From positions 124,001 through 188,000 of the forward strand of contig CALSFV010000001.1 of assembly GCA_943737045.1 (NCBI GenBank): DNA of 64,000 nt. The letters run 5' to 3'. This stretch comes from Parapristionchus giblindavisi. Lineage: Eukaryota > Nematoda > Chromadorea > Rhabditida > Diplogasteridae. Every line of letters begins with the position of its first letter. The first letter of the stretch is position 1. The notes beneath the pieces were generated by a model. It saw only the letters and a program-made list of their open reading frames with translations. It did no database searches and was not told the DNA's origin. Shown here piece after piece: positions 53,346 to 64,000 of this stretch. The translations under genes and the position numbers were made by a program.

Positions 53346-55490
53346 ATTGATTGATTGACTGGTCCTGAAAGGAATTGCGAATTACGGTAGGCACGGGAGC
53401 ACGAAATGGTGTCGAAAACAATGCGATATGATGAAATTGGAGGAAATTGGGGCCGAATCTGGTGGTTAGAGAAAAATAATTGGATAAACACAGAGATATA
53501 TCTCATAAGCGAATGAGGGTTATGAAGAGCACGGAGGGCGAGAGAGTGCGAGGATCAAGGCGGGCGCAGGGCAGCAGAGATTGGGCAAAGAAAGTACGTG
53601 ATTAGCGAGAGCGCAGACGGTCAGAGACAGGCGAGATAGTGTGCGGGATGGAGAGAGTACAGGATAACCGGAAATGATTGCGAGGTAGAGAGGGAGAGAG
53701 AGCGAGGGACAAGGAAACGGGTGGTGGTGGGATGTGCGCTGGGGGCAGTCAAAAGGGACAGTGGGATGTAGATCCTGGATGAGGAGGGAGAGGGAGAGAT
53801 CTAGAGGGAGAGGGAGAGATCTAGAGGGAGAGATCCTAAAGGAGCGAGCCCATCGAGCGAGCCCATCGCTGAGGGACAGTTCTACCTCCGCATGCTTTTG
53901 CTTTTTCTCCTCTTGAGTTCGTGCCCCCAGGGCGATTCTCGTAACCTATACAAGAAAAGAAATGGACCGTGTCTTGTGTTGTTGTGTGTCGTGAACAATA
54001 CTGGTTATAAGCGGCCGGCCTTTGTCTGCGCTCTCCTCGTTTGCCGTACTCTCTCGTCTCCTCTCTGACCGCCAGAGAGCACGGGAAGGTTGAGAGACCT
54101 TCATAAAGGTGTTGTTCTCACTCTGTTAATGCATGGAAAAAACGAGAAGAGTTAGTCAGGGTCGGTCGACTTTTTACTCGAACAAGGCAAACAATCGTGT
54201 TCGATGAGTGATAGGAAAGTTATGAGGTGTTCAAAAGTGACTAGAACACAAAATCAAGTATTTCTAGAGAACATGTGAAGGTGAAGTGTATGATCTTTCG
54301 TTTTTTTACACACCCAAAAGTTTATATCTAGAAAATTTAACGTTTAAAAGCTAGTTTAAAAAAAAGAGTTTCAAGTTAGAAATATAGCTACTATTTGTAT
54401 GAATACAGTGATTAGAGACAACAGTAGAACAAGTACCAGACACATACAAAGAACAAGCACAGATCCACCTCAATTTTAATAATTTTATTCTCTCACATAT
54501 TTTTTTCCTGCACTCGAACACTTTGTACTTGTTGAAACACCTTTGCGGTGTACGATAAATAAAAATAAATAGATAAAATAAGATTGACTTCGCCCTACTC
54601 TGATCTATAAACAGTGATGACGGAACAAAATCTGGAGTAAAATCTGTCTGGGCATTAACGAATCAATCTTTATCAGGCTCACACATTGGTGTGCTGGGAT
54701 AGAGATGAAAAAACATGTCTAGACAATGTCTAGTAGGCATTACGCATCTGAGAATTACTTCCTGATATGATAAATGGACCCCACTACGTCTTCAAACATA
54801 TTATTAGTTCCTTCAGAGATCAATCGAGGATGGTCATAGCATACGTAATTCTTTTCCCAAAGTCGAACTTCCAGCAGAAGAAGAAGATCGAACCGATGAT
54901 CAAAAAACACCTATGGGAATTTCTTCACAATCATATCTCCTCTTTCTCTGTGCCAGTGATATGTTTATATGCATGTGTTTTGATCGAGTAAGGAAATAAA
55001 TAGATCTATCTTCCCCATCTAAACTATCCAATATAATCAAAGCACCAATCGTTTACAGAGATCGAGAGTGCCCTTGGATCGAGATGGAATGGGCAAAAGG
55101 CATATATAATTACAGTATCTGAATGGGATGTACTGATGAAAAGACGAATCGGGGAAGTATATCTTAAGAACAGTTGAATTATGATAAGAATATAATAATA
55201 ATAAGAGTTTGCGAAATTATTGTAATCGAGGTAAAGGTACCATCCGTTATTCAAAGAATACAAAGTCCTGTGCGTGATCACTGGGCAGTGTATTCATGTT
55301 GTGATAAAAAGATGAAATGATTAAGGAAAGTAGGTGCCAAAGAGACGATTTTTAATCGTGAATGGTATATTTTAGCTTCAAAGGCAGGCGAAACTGGGTG
55401 TTTACCTATTTTCGACTAAAATAGAGAGAGGAAAAAGAGAGAAAAAGAAACAGTCCAAGCTGGTGGCCCGTGCGAATTTGCGAGTAATAT
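53346..55490. other. Intergenic, promoter side of gene I
   Basis: No gene seen. It contains GA-rich tracts (53690-53830) with a repeated GGGAGAGATCTAGAGGGAGA, a retroposon tail near 54480-54585 and AT-rich sequence. Confidence 0.5.
55229..55300 (-). repeat. SINE-like element, minus strand
   Basis: Reverse complement reads CAGGACTTTGTATTCTTTGA, ATAACGGATGG and one TACCTTTACCT tail. It is diverged from the other three copies. Confidence 0.5.
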
Positions 55491-55499
55491 GAGAATATA

Positions 55500-55691
55500 A
55501 GAGGGATGGTAGGGGTGGGAGAGGGGGAGGAGAGAGAGATGATGAGGGAGGGAGAGGGAGAGGAGATGGAGGAGAGGGGAGAGGGGAGAGAGATGGAGGA
55601 GAGGGGAGAGAAAGAGAGGTGAGGGGAGAGAGAGAGGGAGGAGAGATAGAGGGAGAGGGGAGAGAGATGGAGGAGAGGGGGAGAGAGTGAG

Positions 55692-55732
<41 letters not shown>

Positions 55733-55740
55733 AAGAGTTA
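55500..55740. repeat. GA-rich low-complexity tract
   Basis: GGAGAGGGGAGAGAGATGGA-type words in imperfect tandem, then uninterrupted (GA)n at about 55693-55730. Confidence 0.9.
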
Positions 55741-55840
55741 AAATGGAGGAGGAGAGATAGAGCCCATCTTAGTGCCTCCAAGGGCAGAGGCCATTGTGAA
55801 TAGGGTATAGGACACTATTTCCTATTTCATCTCCTCCCTC

Positions 55841-55930
55841 TCCCCTCTCTCCCTCTCCCTCTCCCTCTCCCTCTCCCTCTCCCTCTCCCTCTCCCTCTCC
55901 CTCTCCCTCTCCCTCTCCCTCTCTCCATCC
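55841..55930. repeat. (CTCCCT)n hexamer array
   Basis: About 13 near-perfect hexamers. The purine-rich tract lies just upstream, so this piece is strongly strand-asymmetric in opposite senses. Confidence 0.95.
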
Positions 55931-57805
55931 CTCTCCCTCTTCCTATCATCCTCTCATTTCGCCACGCCCTCAATTCTCTAGAGAGATAGGCGTTCGGCGT
56001 AATTAGTATCTAGATGGAAATTGGCTAATTAATTATGGCATTAGATTAAATATTTTGTAGTAGTATATGGAAATTCTGCACATAACAAGTGCAAGGAACA
56101 ATATGGCAGGAAAATCACTGGGGATCTCCTCCGTTACCGTACTCCCTACTTGGTACATAACGCCAAAGATTGTGGACGGAGCGCTTCTCTATTTAGCGTT
56201 GTATAGCGCTTCAAAGGAGTGAGAGCTTCAGAGAGCTTCAAAGGAGCTTCAAGCGCTTCAGCTTCAAATGGCACTGTAAAATTAGACTGACTAATCGATA
56301 TTGCGAAAGAGTTCGCGCAGTTCGTAGAGATGAATGAAAAAATGAGTCATGTGAAATACTCATCCGTTTTATGACCTAATCGAAAGCTAATTGGATATGG
56401 CGCAACAATAATGAGCAAGGGCCGACTATATTTGGGATAGATCTGAAATATCGAAGATAGATACTGTATCCTATGTAGAAAAGATCAATGCATATTTAAA
56501 ACCAGAATCATCAGTAGCAACGTAGTCCAGTCAAATACATCATAATAAGGCACTAGGTCGAATGAGAACCGATGATAAACATTTGCACACTTTGTCTATT
56601 CATTAGCGCTTGTCTCTCATATGCAAATGGCTATCATCCAGTCGGTTATTATTCATCGGTTCTCATTCCATAACAGGGATAACACCATCATCATCATAGA
56701 TACACGATGAAGGTGCAATTGGGCCGTTGCCTATCCCTTACATGGTTCAGTTACGTCTATCGAGCACACAACAGAGAATCACTTATGATCATTTATTCTA
56801 CCCAATTTGGAGTGATTCACCGCTCGAAATCCGCTTGGTAGCTACCATAAATGATCCTCTGCAGTGAGGGATGACAAGATAGAACGGGATCAAATGACGT
56901 ACAAAAATGTGTACAACAAGTGATCAACATTATGGTATCTACGTTTTGCCGAAATGCTGGCAGGATAAAGTATTAGTATTTGTATTATTATCGCTGAGTC
57001 TGCAGGGAACGCTAAGTACGGAAACACCTAACTTTTTAGAATTGTTTTCCTCTGGCGACATAACAAAAACACGATAAAAGTAATAATAATAAGCATACAA
57101 TAATAATCAAATGGTGGCAATTTTGCGGGCGTGTTTCCCGATACCACTGTGGGATACAATGAGGGAAATAAGAAATAACAAAGAAATGGATGTAATTTCT
57201 GTTTTGAACGGGAAAGGATTGTGAAATAGCATGATGCTATACGGTGCTCACAGAAGTATTAATAATATATCATATATAATAATATATAATAATATAATAG
57301 TATATCAGAAGGATAACGGGGATAGTGGTATAATAATAATAATAAATTTATCTGACCTCGGAAGGTATTTTTAAGATTTATAATTAAATGTTTAAACATA
57401 TGATAAATTCAGGAGGTATTTAAGAATAAATTCAGGAGGTAAGAAAATATAAAGTTCAGTTTTCATAATAAAAACAGAAGACTCAGAAAGTAACTTATAC
57501 TCATTTTAAGATAAGGAGTTTTATCCGATTTTGTATTCTTTTCGAAAGTTATGAACAGAACAATCTTTGATTCGATTAAGATGCGAAGGAAGAAGGTAAT
57601 AGAGGATTTCACTAACTCGATTCCTATATCATATTTGTTGAATTCTCATCAAAACGCCCACTCTATAACAATTCAGAGAAAGGGGCGGGGCTGGCACTTT
57701 CGAATTGTTAGCCTGAGGCACTTCTAAGTTTATTTATCAATTTTATGAGCCCACGCGATCGACGAATAAATTATGTGAAACATGTGGAAGATAATTGCCC
57801 AAAAC
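55931..57805. other. Intergenic, no gene seen
   Basis: Unique AT-rich sequence with a GAGCTTCAAAG/GCGCTTCA repeat cluster at about 56200-56270. No ORF with splice, signal or domain support. Confidence 0.5.
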
Positions 57806-57935
57806 AAATTAGCTCGGGTGTTCCTCTACATGGACACTCGAACTAACTCTCTGGCACAACTCCCTAACAAACAAAGAAGGCGAGAGAGTTTCGCCAGAGC
57901 GGAGAGTTTCAACACAGCTCGGGGCGTGCCTTTAA
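57806..57935. mobile_element. TTAA MITE family 2
   Basis: AAATTAGCTCGGGTGTTCCT to CTCGGGGCGTGCCTTTAA with a GCGAGAGAGT stem; the left TTAA is lost. Confidence 0.65.
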
Positions 57936-58156
57936 TCCTCCTCCGCTAATCGTAATCTAATCACTTCCTGTAACTACAACTGATGGTAACACTACTAAGT
58001 AGACGTGCAAATATTGACCAGTGGATAGATACCCTCCTCTTGTGCCTGTTGTCCCCCACCCAAATTATACTACCGATCGAATTGATTCTGAGTGATACCC
58101 TAGTCATAGCTGGGTCAGCTCCTTGAAACATATTTGATACAGGTTGGCAAATGATT

Positions 58157-58228
58157 GGCACAAGGAGGGAGTCGAACCCACGACCTCTGCCTATCCGGGG
58201 CATTGCTCTACCATTAAGCTACCTGTGC
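58157..58228 (-). tRNA. tRNA-like gene or recent tRNA pseudogene
   Basis: The minus strand closes a full acceptor stem (GCACAGG with CTTGTGC, one G-U). It has TA at 8-9, a D arm (GCTT/GAGC around AATGGTA) and a T arm (GTGGG TTCGACT CCCTC) with one mismatch. The anticodon stem pairs in four positions, but the loop CCGGATA has C instead of T at position 33, so the anticodon (GGA if read normally) is uncertain. This may be a diverged tRNA or a tRNA-derived repeat. Confidence 0.5.
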
Positions 58229-59769
58229 TACCGATCTCTATACTAATCATCCTAATCTCTGATCACCATAATACAAAAAGTTTTCTTTTCATCTTTTCTG
58301 CACAAATGCGGAAGATTAAGGGGAAACTGCTTCTCGCAAGTTCTTATTTTCCTTTTTCCGTCTCAACCTTCCTTATCAATATCAATCTCAATCTTCCGAT
58401 CAACTGTTCTAGCAAATAATAAAAGATCACATTACGTTACGAACTCTACATGCATAATTTACCCAATCATCAGAACCCGATCGGAAATATAATTACACGA
58501 GAGTCCTTTGTTCGAGGTGGAGAGAGCGCTCTGTATTGACGTAAATACAACAATTTTGATTGATTGAACACGATGATTTCTACTGATCATTATGATGATC
58601 ATTGATTGCGATAACTTCATCATGATGTATCCTATGAGAGATCCCCTTTCCACCCTGAGATATCAAACCCTGACCCCCCCCCAATATATCACATTTAAAT
58701 TTCATGAATTTTCACTAGTCACTTTTATGTGTTTCGTTTCGTGCATACGCACGTTGATAAAATATAATATATGTCAATCAATCAATCGATTTATCCAATC
58801 AGGCGCTAAATGCTGATGAGCCATATTCATATTCTATATAAATCATGATGTGCTGGACTGATTCATTATGTTATGTCCGAATTACTTTGCTGTCAAAGGA
58901 GATGGATGAGTGTGGCAATGGCTGAGACTCCTTCAAGTTCATCAGATAATCCAATCGTACTATGGGTAGTGGGATGGGGGATGCTCCTTATTCACTCTCT
59001 CCCTCTCTCTCTCTCAACAATAATGAGCTATCTTTCAAGATAATCTAATGAAGCTAATGCTAGACTTAATGGTAGAGAGGTAGAGGGAGAGGAAGAGGGA
59101 GAGAGTAAGTCGAGAGGCAGAGGGAGAGATTGAAAAGCCCCAATGGCTGCCATTAGACTAATAGACAAATGGGTGAGCCTCATTTATTTTTTTTCTCAGG
59201 AAGATGCTGCAATTAGATGCGCTTTCAATGCTAACAATAAGCTAAGCGTGGGCGGAGTTAACGCTAAATTGCGAAGAAGTGGGCGTGGCGTAAGCTAAAA
59301 TACGACCGAAACTAAGAAATAGCGTATGGAATAAAGAGAACGCGCCGAGGGAGGGCATGGTTGGAGCAGCTTTTTGTTAATGCTTTTCAGATGGATAAGT
59401 AGATGGCGGAAATTGTATCCAAATCTTGAAGTAAACAGATAAATTGACAACTAAGCTGGATCTGTGAAGCTTTTGAAGAGGATTTGACACTTCGGCGATT
59501 GGTTTGGCTAAATCGGGGAAATACTCTCATGAACATGAGAATTTGAAATTTAAAAAAAATATTTTCAGAAAGACATTTAACTGAAATATAATAAAACCAA
59601 TATAAAATAAATAATAATTGCAGGGGCATGATGATTGCTAGGTTGGATGAGAATTCGCATCCAAGATTCAGCACCGGAAAAAAATCTACGCTTTCTCTTG
59701 CATGTTCAACAGCAAATAATAAATAATTCATTGTATTAGTGCAGTCATTACAGCATGGAAATCACCCTG
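58229..59769. other. Intergenic, no gene seen
   Basis: AT-rich unique sequence with a C-run near 58674-58681 and short CT/GA tracts (58995-59015, 59072-59127). Confidence 0.5.
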
Positions 59770-60017
59770 TTAAAGGCGCACTCCAAGGTACTCATTTTAC
59801 TCATTCATAATTGTATTCTTCCCTACTCTGTATGCCTTCTTAGGGGTGGTGTGTACCACACTCTCCGCCCCCTCTTTTCCTCTGAATGCCTTGCGATGAA
59901 ATAAATAATGAAAGGTAATTTCGAACTCTTCACGCCGCCAACGCTCTCTCACAGACCAAGAAAGCGAGAGAGTCTTGCTATACCGGAGAGTAAAATCGAC
60001 TCTCGGTTTGGCTTTGA
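59770..60017. mobile_element. TTAA MITE family 2, interrupted
   Basis: The left part (TTAAAGGCGCACTCCAAGGT) and right part (stem AGCGAGAGAGTC, then CTCTCGGTTTGGCTTTGAA) are separated by about 130 foreign bases containing TGGTGTGTACCACA. Confidence 0.5.
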
Positions 60018-60330
60018 AACGGGATCTAAAGAGTCTGAGAAAAAAAACTGAATCTGCAATATACAATTTTTTCATTCTCATTATATTATGTTTCGGTTTT
60101 TAGCTTACTGCACTCAGCTACATCATTCGAAGCACAACGCGCCAAAGCTAAATGAGCGGCTTGAAACATAACGAAACATTTTATCAAAAGCTTCCTGAAG
60201 AATTCAGAATACGATTGTAGAAGGACTTTCCACGCATAATATCACCGATACTTAAAATCATGAATCATTGAAAGCTTCTTCGGAAAAACTAAAATACGAT
60301 CAATAAATAAAATCTATAAAATCATCGATA

Positions 60331-60333
<3 letters not shown>

Positions 60334-60404
<71 letters not shown>
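60334..60404. repeat. (TA)n microsatellite
   Basis: Uninterrupted TA repeat that ends exactly at the neighbouring 120-bp MITE; about 13 bases of (TA)n continue beyond that element. Confidence 0.95.
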
Positions 60405-60407
<3 letters not shown>

Positions 60408-60524
60408 AATGTTCTATAGGCTGTGAAAGCAAAAACGACCGCTCAACATAGAAATTCTCTCAAATGCAATCGTCTTTCGCTTGTCTCGCTATGGAGACAA
60501 AATGGCTTGAACCAGAATACTGTG
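60405..60524 (-). mobile_element. 120-bp MITE, copy 3
   Basis: Inverted relative to the copies at 30791 and 32460, exactly 120 bp, flanked by ATAT on both sides, though inside a TA repeat that duplication is not diagnostic. Confidence 0.8.
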
Positions 60525-60876
60525 ATATATATATATCCACTGAAAATGCAATACATTTACAATACAGTTATATTATCAGCACTCACTCTATCAAAACTTT
60601 AGCTCATTAAAAATTATCAAATGTGAATTAAGACAACCATCTGGATAAACTTTCTTCTTTAGCAGCTCAATTCAATTAAATACTATGTATTAGAGGAAAT
60701 GAATGAATTGATGAGATCTGAGATGGATAGGAAGATGCGGTGAGAGGGATCAATGTAGGAAGACAGAAGATGAGAAGAAGGAGAGGGGGAGAGGGAGGGA
60801 GACAAAAAGGAAGAGAGATGGAGAGAGAGAGAGGGAGATGGAGAGTGAGAACGAGAGGGAGGAAGGAGAGAAGGAG

Positions 60877-61026
60877 AGAGACAGAGAAGGAGAGGGAGGG
60901 GAAAGGGAGTGAGTATGTGTCTAGAGGGAGGGGAAAGGGAGAGAGTATGTGCCTAGAGGGAGGGGAAAGGGAGAGAGTATGTGCCTAGAGGGAGGGGGAA
61001 GGGAGAGAGTATGTGCCTAGAGGGAG
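60877..61026. repeat. 32-bp minisatellite
   Basis: Unit starting GTATGTGCCTAGAGGGAGGG recurs at 60913, 60945, 60977 and 61009, exact 32-base period, within a longer GA-rich tract (60740-61030). Confidence 0.85.
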
Positions 61027-61329
61027 ATGGACTGAAACAGAAATGACTATGAGACTGTTACCATCTGTTCATTACGCGCACATATTTCATCGGCTACTCA
61101 TCCCCTCTCCCTCTTGTTCTCTCTCTATCTTCCATCTCTCACTCCTCTCTTTCTCTGTTTCTCTCACTCCCTCTCTATCTATCCCTCTACTACACTCCCT
61201 CTCTCTCTCTCTCTTTCTCTAACCTGTCTCTCTCGACAGTTGAAAAATACATCAAAACAGAAGAGAAAATTGCGCTTCCCAAGCTTCGCTGTAGATGGAA
61301 GGATATTGTGATACAGCGAGGACTATCCT

Positions 61330-61375
61330 TTTTCATTCTTTCATATCTATCCCTCTCTCTCTCTATCTCTCTCTT

Positions 61376-61408
<33 letters not shown>

Positions 61409-61425
61409 CTCATCTCTCTCACCCT
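61330..61425. repeat. (CT)n-rich tract
   Basis: CTCTCTCTATCTCT words. Together with 61100-61225 they make this a polypyrimidine block after a polypurine block. Confidence 0.85.
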
Positions 61426-61565
61426 ACTATCTATGGATATACTACAAGAGAGACGGTCGCATGAATAGCCAAGTGTGACAAGAGAGAGGAGGGAAGAATA
61501 GGATGAATGAGATGACCATAGGCTTCGTCATTCACTGGAAGTTAATGAAAACAAGTAGAAAGAAT

Positions 61566-61745
61566 GTCTTTCTGATGGTATAGATCAGTTAGGAGTGCTT
61601 TCTTATGGTACAGAGATAGATACGACTTCTTTCTGATGGTACAAATGTAATACGACTTCTTTCTGAGGGTATAGAAGAATGAGAGATTGATTTCTTATGG
61701 TACAAGGCTGATAGAGCCAGCATACGACTGCTTTCCGATGGTGCA
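61566..61745. repeat. Irregular repeat of CTTTCTGATGGTA
   Basis: Six copies of TTTCTKATGGTA (some TTCCGATGGTG or TGAGGGTA) are spaced about 27-44 bases apart, each followed by an A/G-rich variable spacer. Confidence 0.6.
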
Positions 61746-61765
61746 GCGATCAATTGTTAAATCAA

Positions 61766-61870
61766 TTAAATGCACACCCAGAGCTAATTTTACGTTCCGC
61801 TCTAGCAACAATCTCTCGAAGACAACGAAAGCGAGAGAGCATTATCAGAGTGAGTCTCGGGATGTGCTCG
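61766..61870. mobile_element. TTAA MITE family 2
   Basis: TTAAATGCACACCCAGAGCT to CTCGGGATGTGCTCG; the right TTAA is lost. Confidence 0.65.
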
Positions 61871-61890
61871 TCCGGTTAGACAGCCTCTCT

Positions 61891-62011
61891 TTAAAGGGGA
61901 CGGATCCTGTGTCAACGGTCTCTTCAACCCTCTACGCTCTCTCGTTGTTAGAGAACAGATAAATAGTGTGCGCAATGAAGAGACAATTGAGTGAGGTTAC
62001 GCTTCCTTTAA
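61891..62011. mobile_element. TTAA MITE family 1
   Basis: Complete, TTAA to TTAA, with TCTACGCTCTCTCGTTGTTA in the centre, close to the copy at 43930. Confidence 0.8.
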
Positions 62012-62394
62012 CAGAATTTGCAGTGAGGAATTTGGATTTTGCAGTATCGCTTTTTTTAAATACCATTGTCAAATCTCTAAATATCTGAATTTACCATTAG
62101 CATTGATACTCATTTTTGTTGAGAAAGATTGCACAAATGCAAACGGAGAATTTTAAGAAAATCTTTCGAGTGACAACGAAATCAATTACGAACATCACCA
62201 TTGACGAGAAAATTTACACTCGAAAGACAGTGAAAGTTTTTGCAGGAAAAACAACAAGCAAGTTAAAATGCAAAGTGGCTATAATGGAATGCGACAGTTG
62301 ACAAAAAATAAAGACAGAGATTTTCAAATTGGCTCGGGGTGTGCCATTCAACAATCTTTAGAAACCTTTGTGGGGAACGGTCTAGGAATGTCTC

Positions 62395-62515
62395 TTAAAG
62401 GCACACCCCAAGCTAATTTTACTCTCCGCATTGGCAACACTCTCTCGTAGACAAATAAAGCGAGAGAGTGTGGCCAGAGCGGAGAGTTTCAAATTAGCTT
62501 GGGGTGTCGCTTTAA
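62395..62515. mobile_element. TTAA MITE family 2, best-preserved copy
   Basis: AGGCACACCCCAAGCTAATT to TTAGCTTGGGGTGTCGCTTTAA, TTAA at both ends, arms nearly perfect. A lone right half lies just before it (about 62320-62350). Confidence 0.85.
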
Positions 62516-64000
62516 AACGTGATCAGAGAAAAGCGCAAATAAACTGAATAACAATATTACTGACAATAATGATCGAATAATAATAATAAGTAGCCATCAT
62601 CTAGTATTTTACTTGAATGAACAAATTGATTGATTGATTGAAATCGAATAAGCCGTAATGCTAACAACAATCTATAGAAATCCTTGAAATCGATAAAGTA
62701 TTGTACCTTGGAAAGCCATAGAATAAATTTCAAAATCGAGATCGGATGATACTAGCAAAATCGAAAAAAAATACCAAATTAAGCAAATATTTCTCCCTAA
62801 AAGTCTCTAGATTGGTGAGACTCTTCTGGATTCACGAGGAGCGGGCAAATAAAGCGAATTCCCCTCTCACATCTCCATACGTCAGTCAATGAAATTGAAG
62901 ACGGTCCAAAGCACTACGAAACAAACACATAGAATGGGAGAGACTCTGGGAGAGGATAAGAGGGCTGAAATCAGCAACAAAAACGTGGTAAATAATACTA
63001 CGTCCAAAGGCCAATGAGAGATCCAAGATACCCCGAGGGTCTTTTGGGATTTATCGTTATTGTAAAGGAATTATTGTAAAGGCCGGTCCTACTTTCCTGA
63101 GACAAGCAAGAAGGCAGGAGTGGCCCCCATGCACATCAGAGCCTACTCTTGATAAATGTGATTAAACTGTAAAGAACTGTAAACTGTAAAGGAATGTTAT
63201 GTGAGTGCGATCAACTAAAATGCATAATATAGAAGGTTTCGGAGGGAGACTGGCACTGCATCAGTTTCAATAGTAAAGATTCAGCGCATAATAATAACAA
63301 TAATATTAGTATTAAAATAATAATTATAATAATAAAATTACTCGCAATGGTTATTTTTGATACAGGGTGAGGATTAATGTGAAATACAAACTACAGAAAT
63401 GAAATCCTGTGAAGTATGATCATATTATATGTTGTGGGACAATAATAGCGAAAGACGCCCCAGATAGAGAAAGAGAGGGTAATCTAACAAAAGAGTTCAA
63501 GGAGGATTACATCACAAAATAGGCACGTGCAAACATGATATGATGGGTGGATGTTTTTTTTTTAATTTGGATTATCGGCATCGGTGGATTTTCATTTTCC
63601 GCAGGCGAGAAGATTTTTCCCGCGCATTGGAATATGTGAGAAATAGCTCAGGTTAATTTGAAGCTGGACAAATAGCAAGACAAATGACTAGGCAAGAAAA
63701 TAAATAACTGAATAAGTGAATAAATAAATAATAAAATAAATAACTAGATAATGAATAGACCTATCAACGTTTACACTCTCGTGCAAAAAAAAAGATGGTA
63801 ATAGAAGAAGATGATCAAAGTAGACAGTCTCCAACCAGCGTTGGGGCCTTCCCTGAGGACGACTATGTCTGATACAATAGGTAGAGCAGTAAGCGATCAA
63901 TAGTGACCCTGTCTATCCCCTCTTCCCCCACCCGGCCCAGTTACTCTATAGTCCTCCTCCTCCTCCTCCTACCTCACCTCCCTCGCCTCACAACTGTAAT
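62516..64000. other. Right flank, no gene seen
   Basis: AT-rich sequence with the inverted dispersed-repeat fragment near 63065-63165 and TAATAATAA runs near 63290-63340. It ends in CCTCCTCCTCCTCC. No supported ORF. Confidence 0.5.

Noticed and set aside
55416..55781. 121-aa minus-strand ORF
   Set aside because: Translation of the GA-rich tract only.
62116..62301. 61-aa plus-strand ORF rich in Lys and Thr
   Set aside because: A-rich composition, no signal peptide or splice support, flanked by MITEs.

Overview
The window is eukaryotic, intron-rich, moderately AT-rich DNA and most likely comes from a nematode. The best evidence is a tandem array of SXP/RAL-2 (DUF148-type) secreted proteins, a nematode-restricted family, together with very short introns (45-65 bases is common), TTTCAG-type acceptors and a mariner element. 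The repeat content would suit a diplogastrid such as Pristionchus, but I cannot prove the genus. I assembled eight multi-exon genes by hand, matching splice sites and reading phase.

Layout. About 1-10.4 kb holds a minus-strand array of SXP/RAL-2-like genes: a 3' fragment, a short exon-deleted member, and two full five-exon copies (209 and 203 aa). A dead mariner, a hAT-like MITE and a 1-kb fold-back element interrupt it, and the sister copies supply the empty sites. About 10.9-18.8 kb holds three paralogues of a Ly6-like, probably GPI-anchored cysteine-rich protein (D plus, F minus, E plus); F has lost its anchor by a frameshift. 20.3-22.2 kb holds a ubiquitin-like-domain protein with a kinase-like catalytic loop and one in-frame TAG. 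22.3-31 kb is almost entirely repeats. 31.2-46.9 kb is a 28-exon gene for a 961-residue secreted multi-fibronectin-III protein that resembles the ectodomain of a DEP-1/R3-type receptor tyrosine phosphatase but has no phosphatase domain. 49.2-53.3 kb (minus) is a small GPI-anchor-type protein. 53.4-64 kb shows no convincing gene.

Seven of the eight genes encode predicted secreted or surface-anchored proteins, so this may be a locus of extracellular or cuticle-facing factors. Nothing in the sequence shows that they act together.

The other main content is a dense set of non-autonomous DNA transposons: two TTAA-target MITE families (about 25 copies in all), a 120-bp family with 4-bp duplications, a 202-bp family, several hAT-like elements with exact 8-bp duplications, and at least seven fold-back elements of 0.17-1.95 kb. 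They lie in introns, beside splice sites and in 3' flanks.
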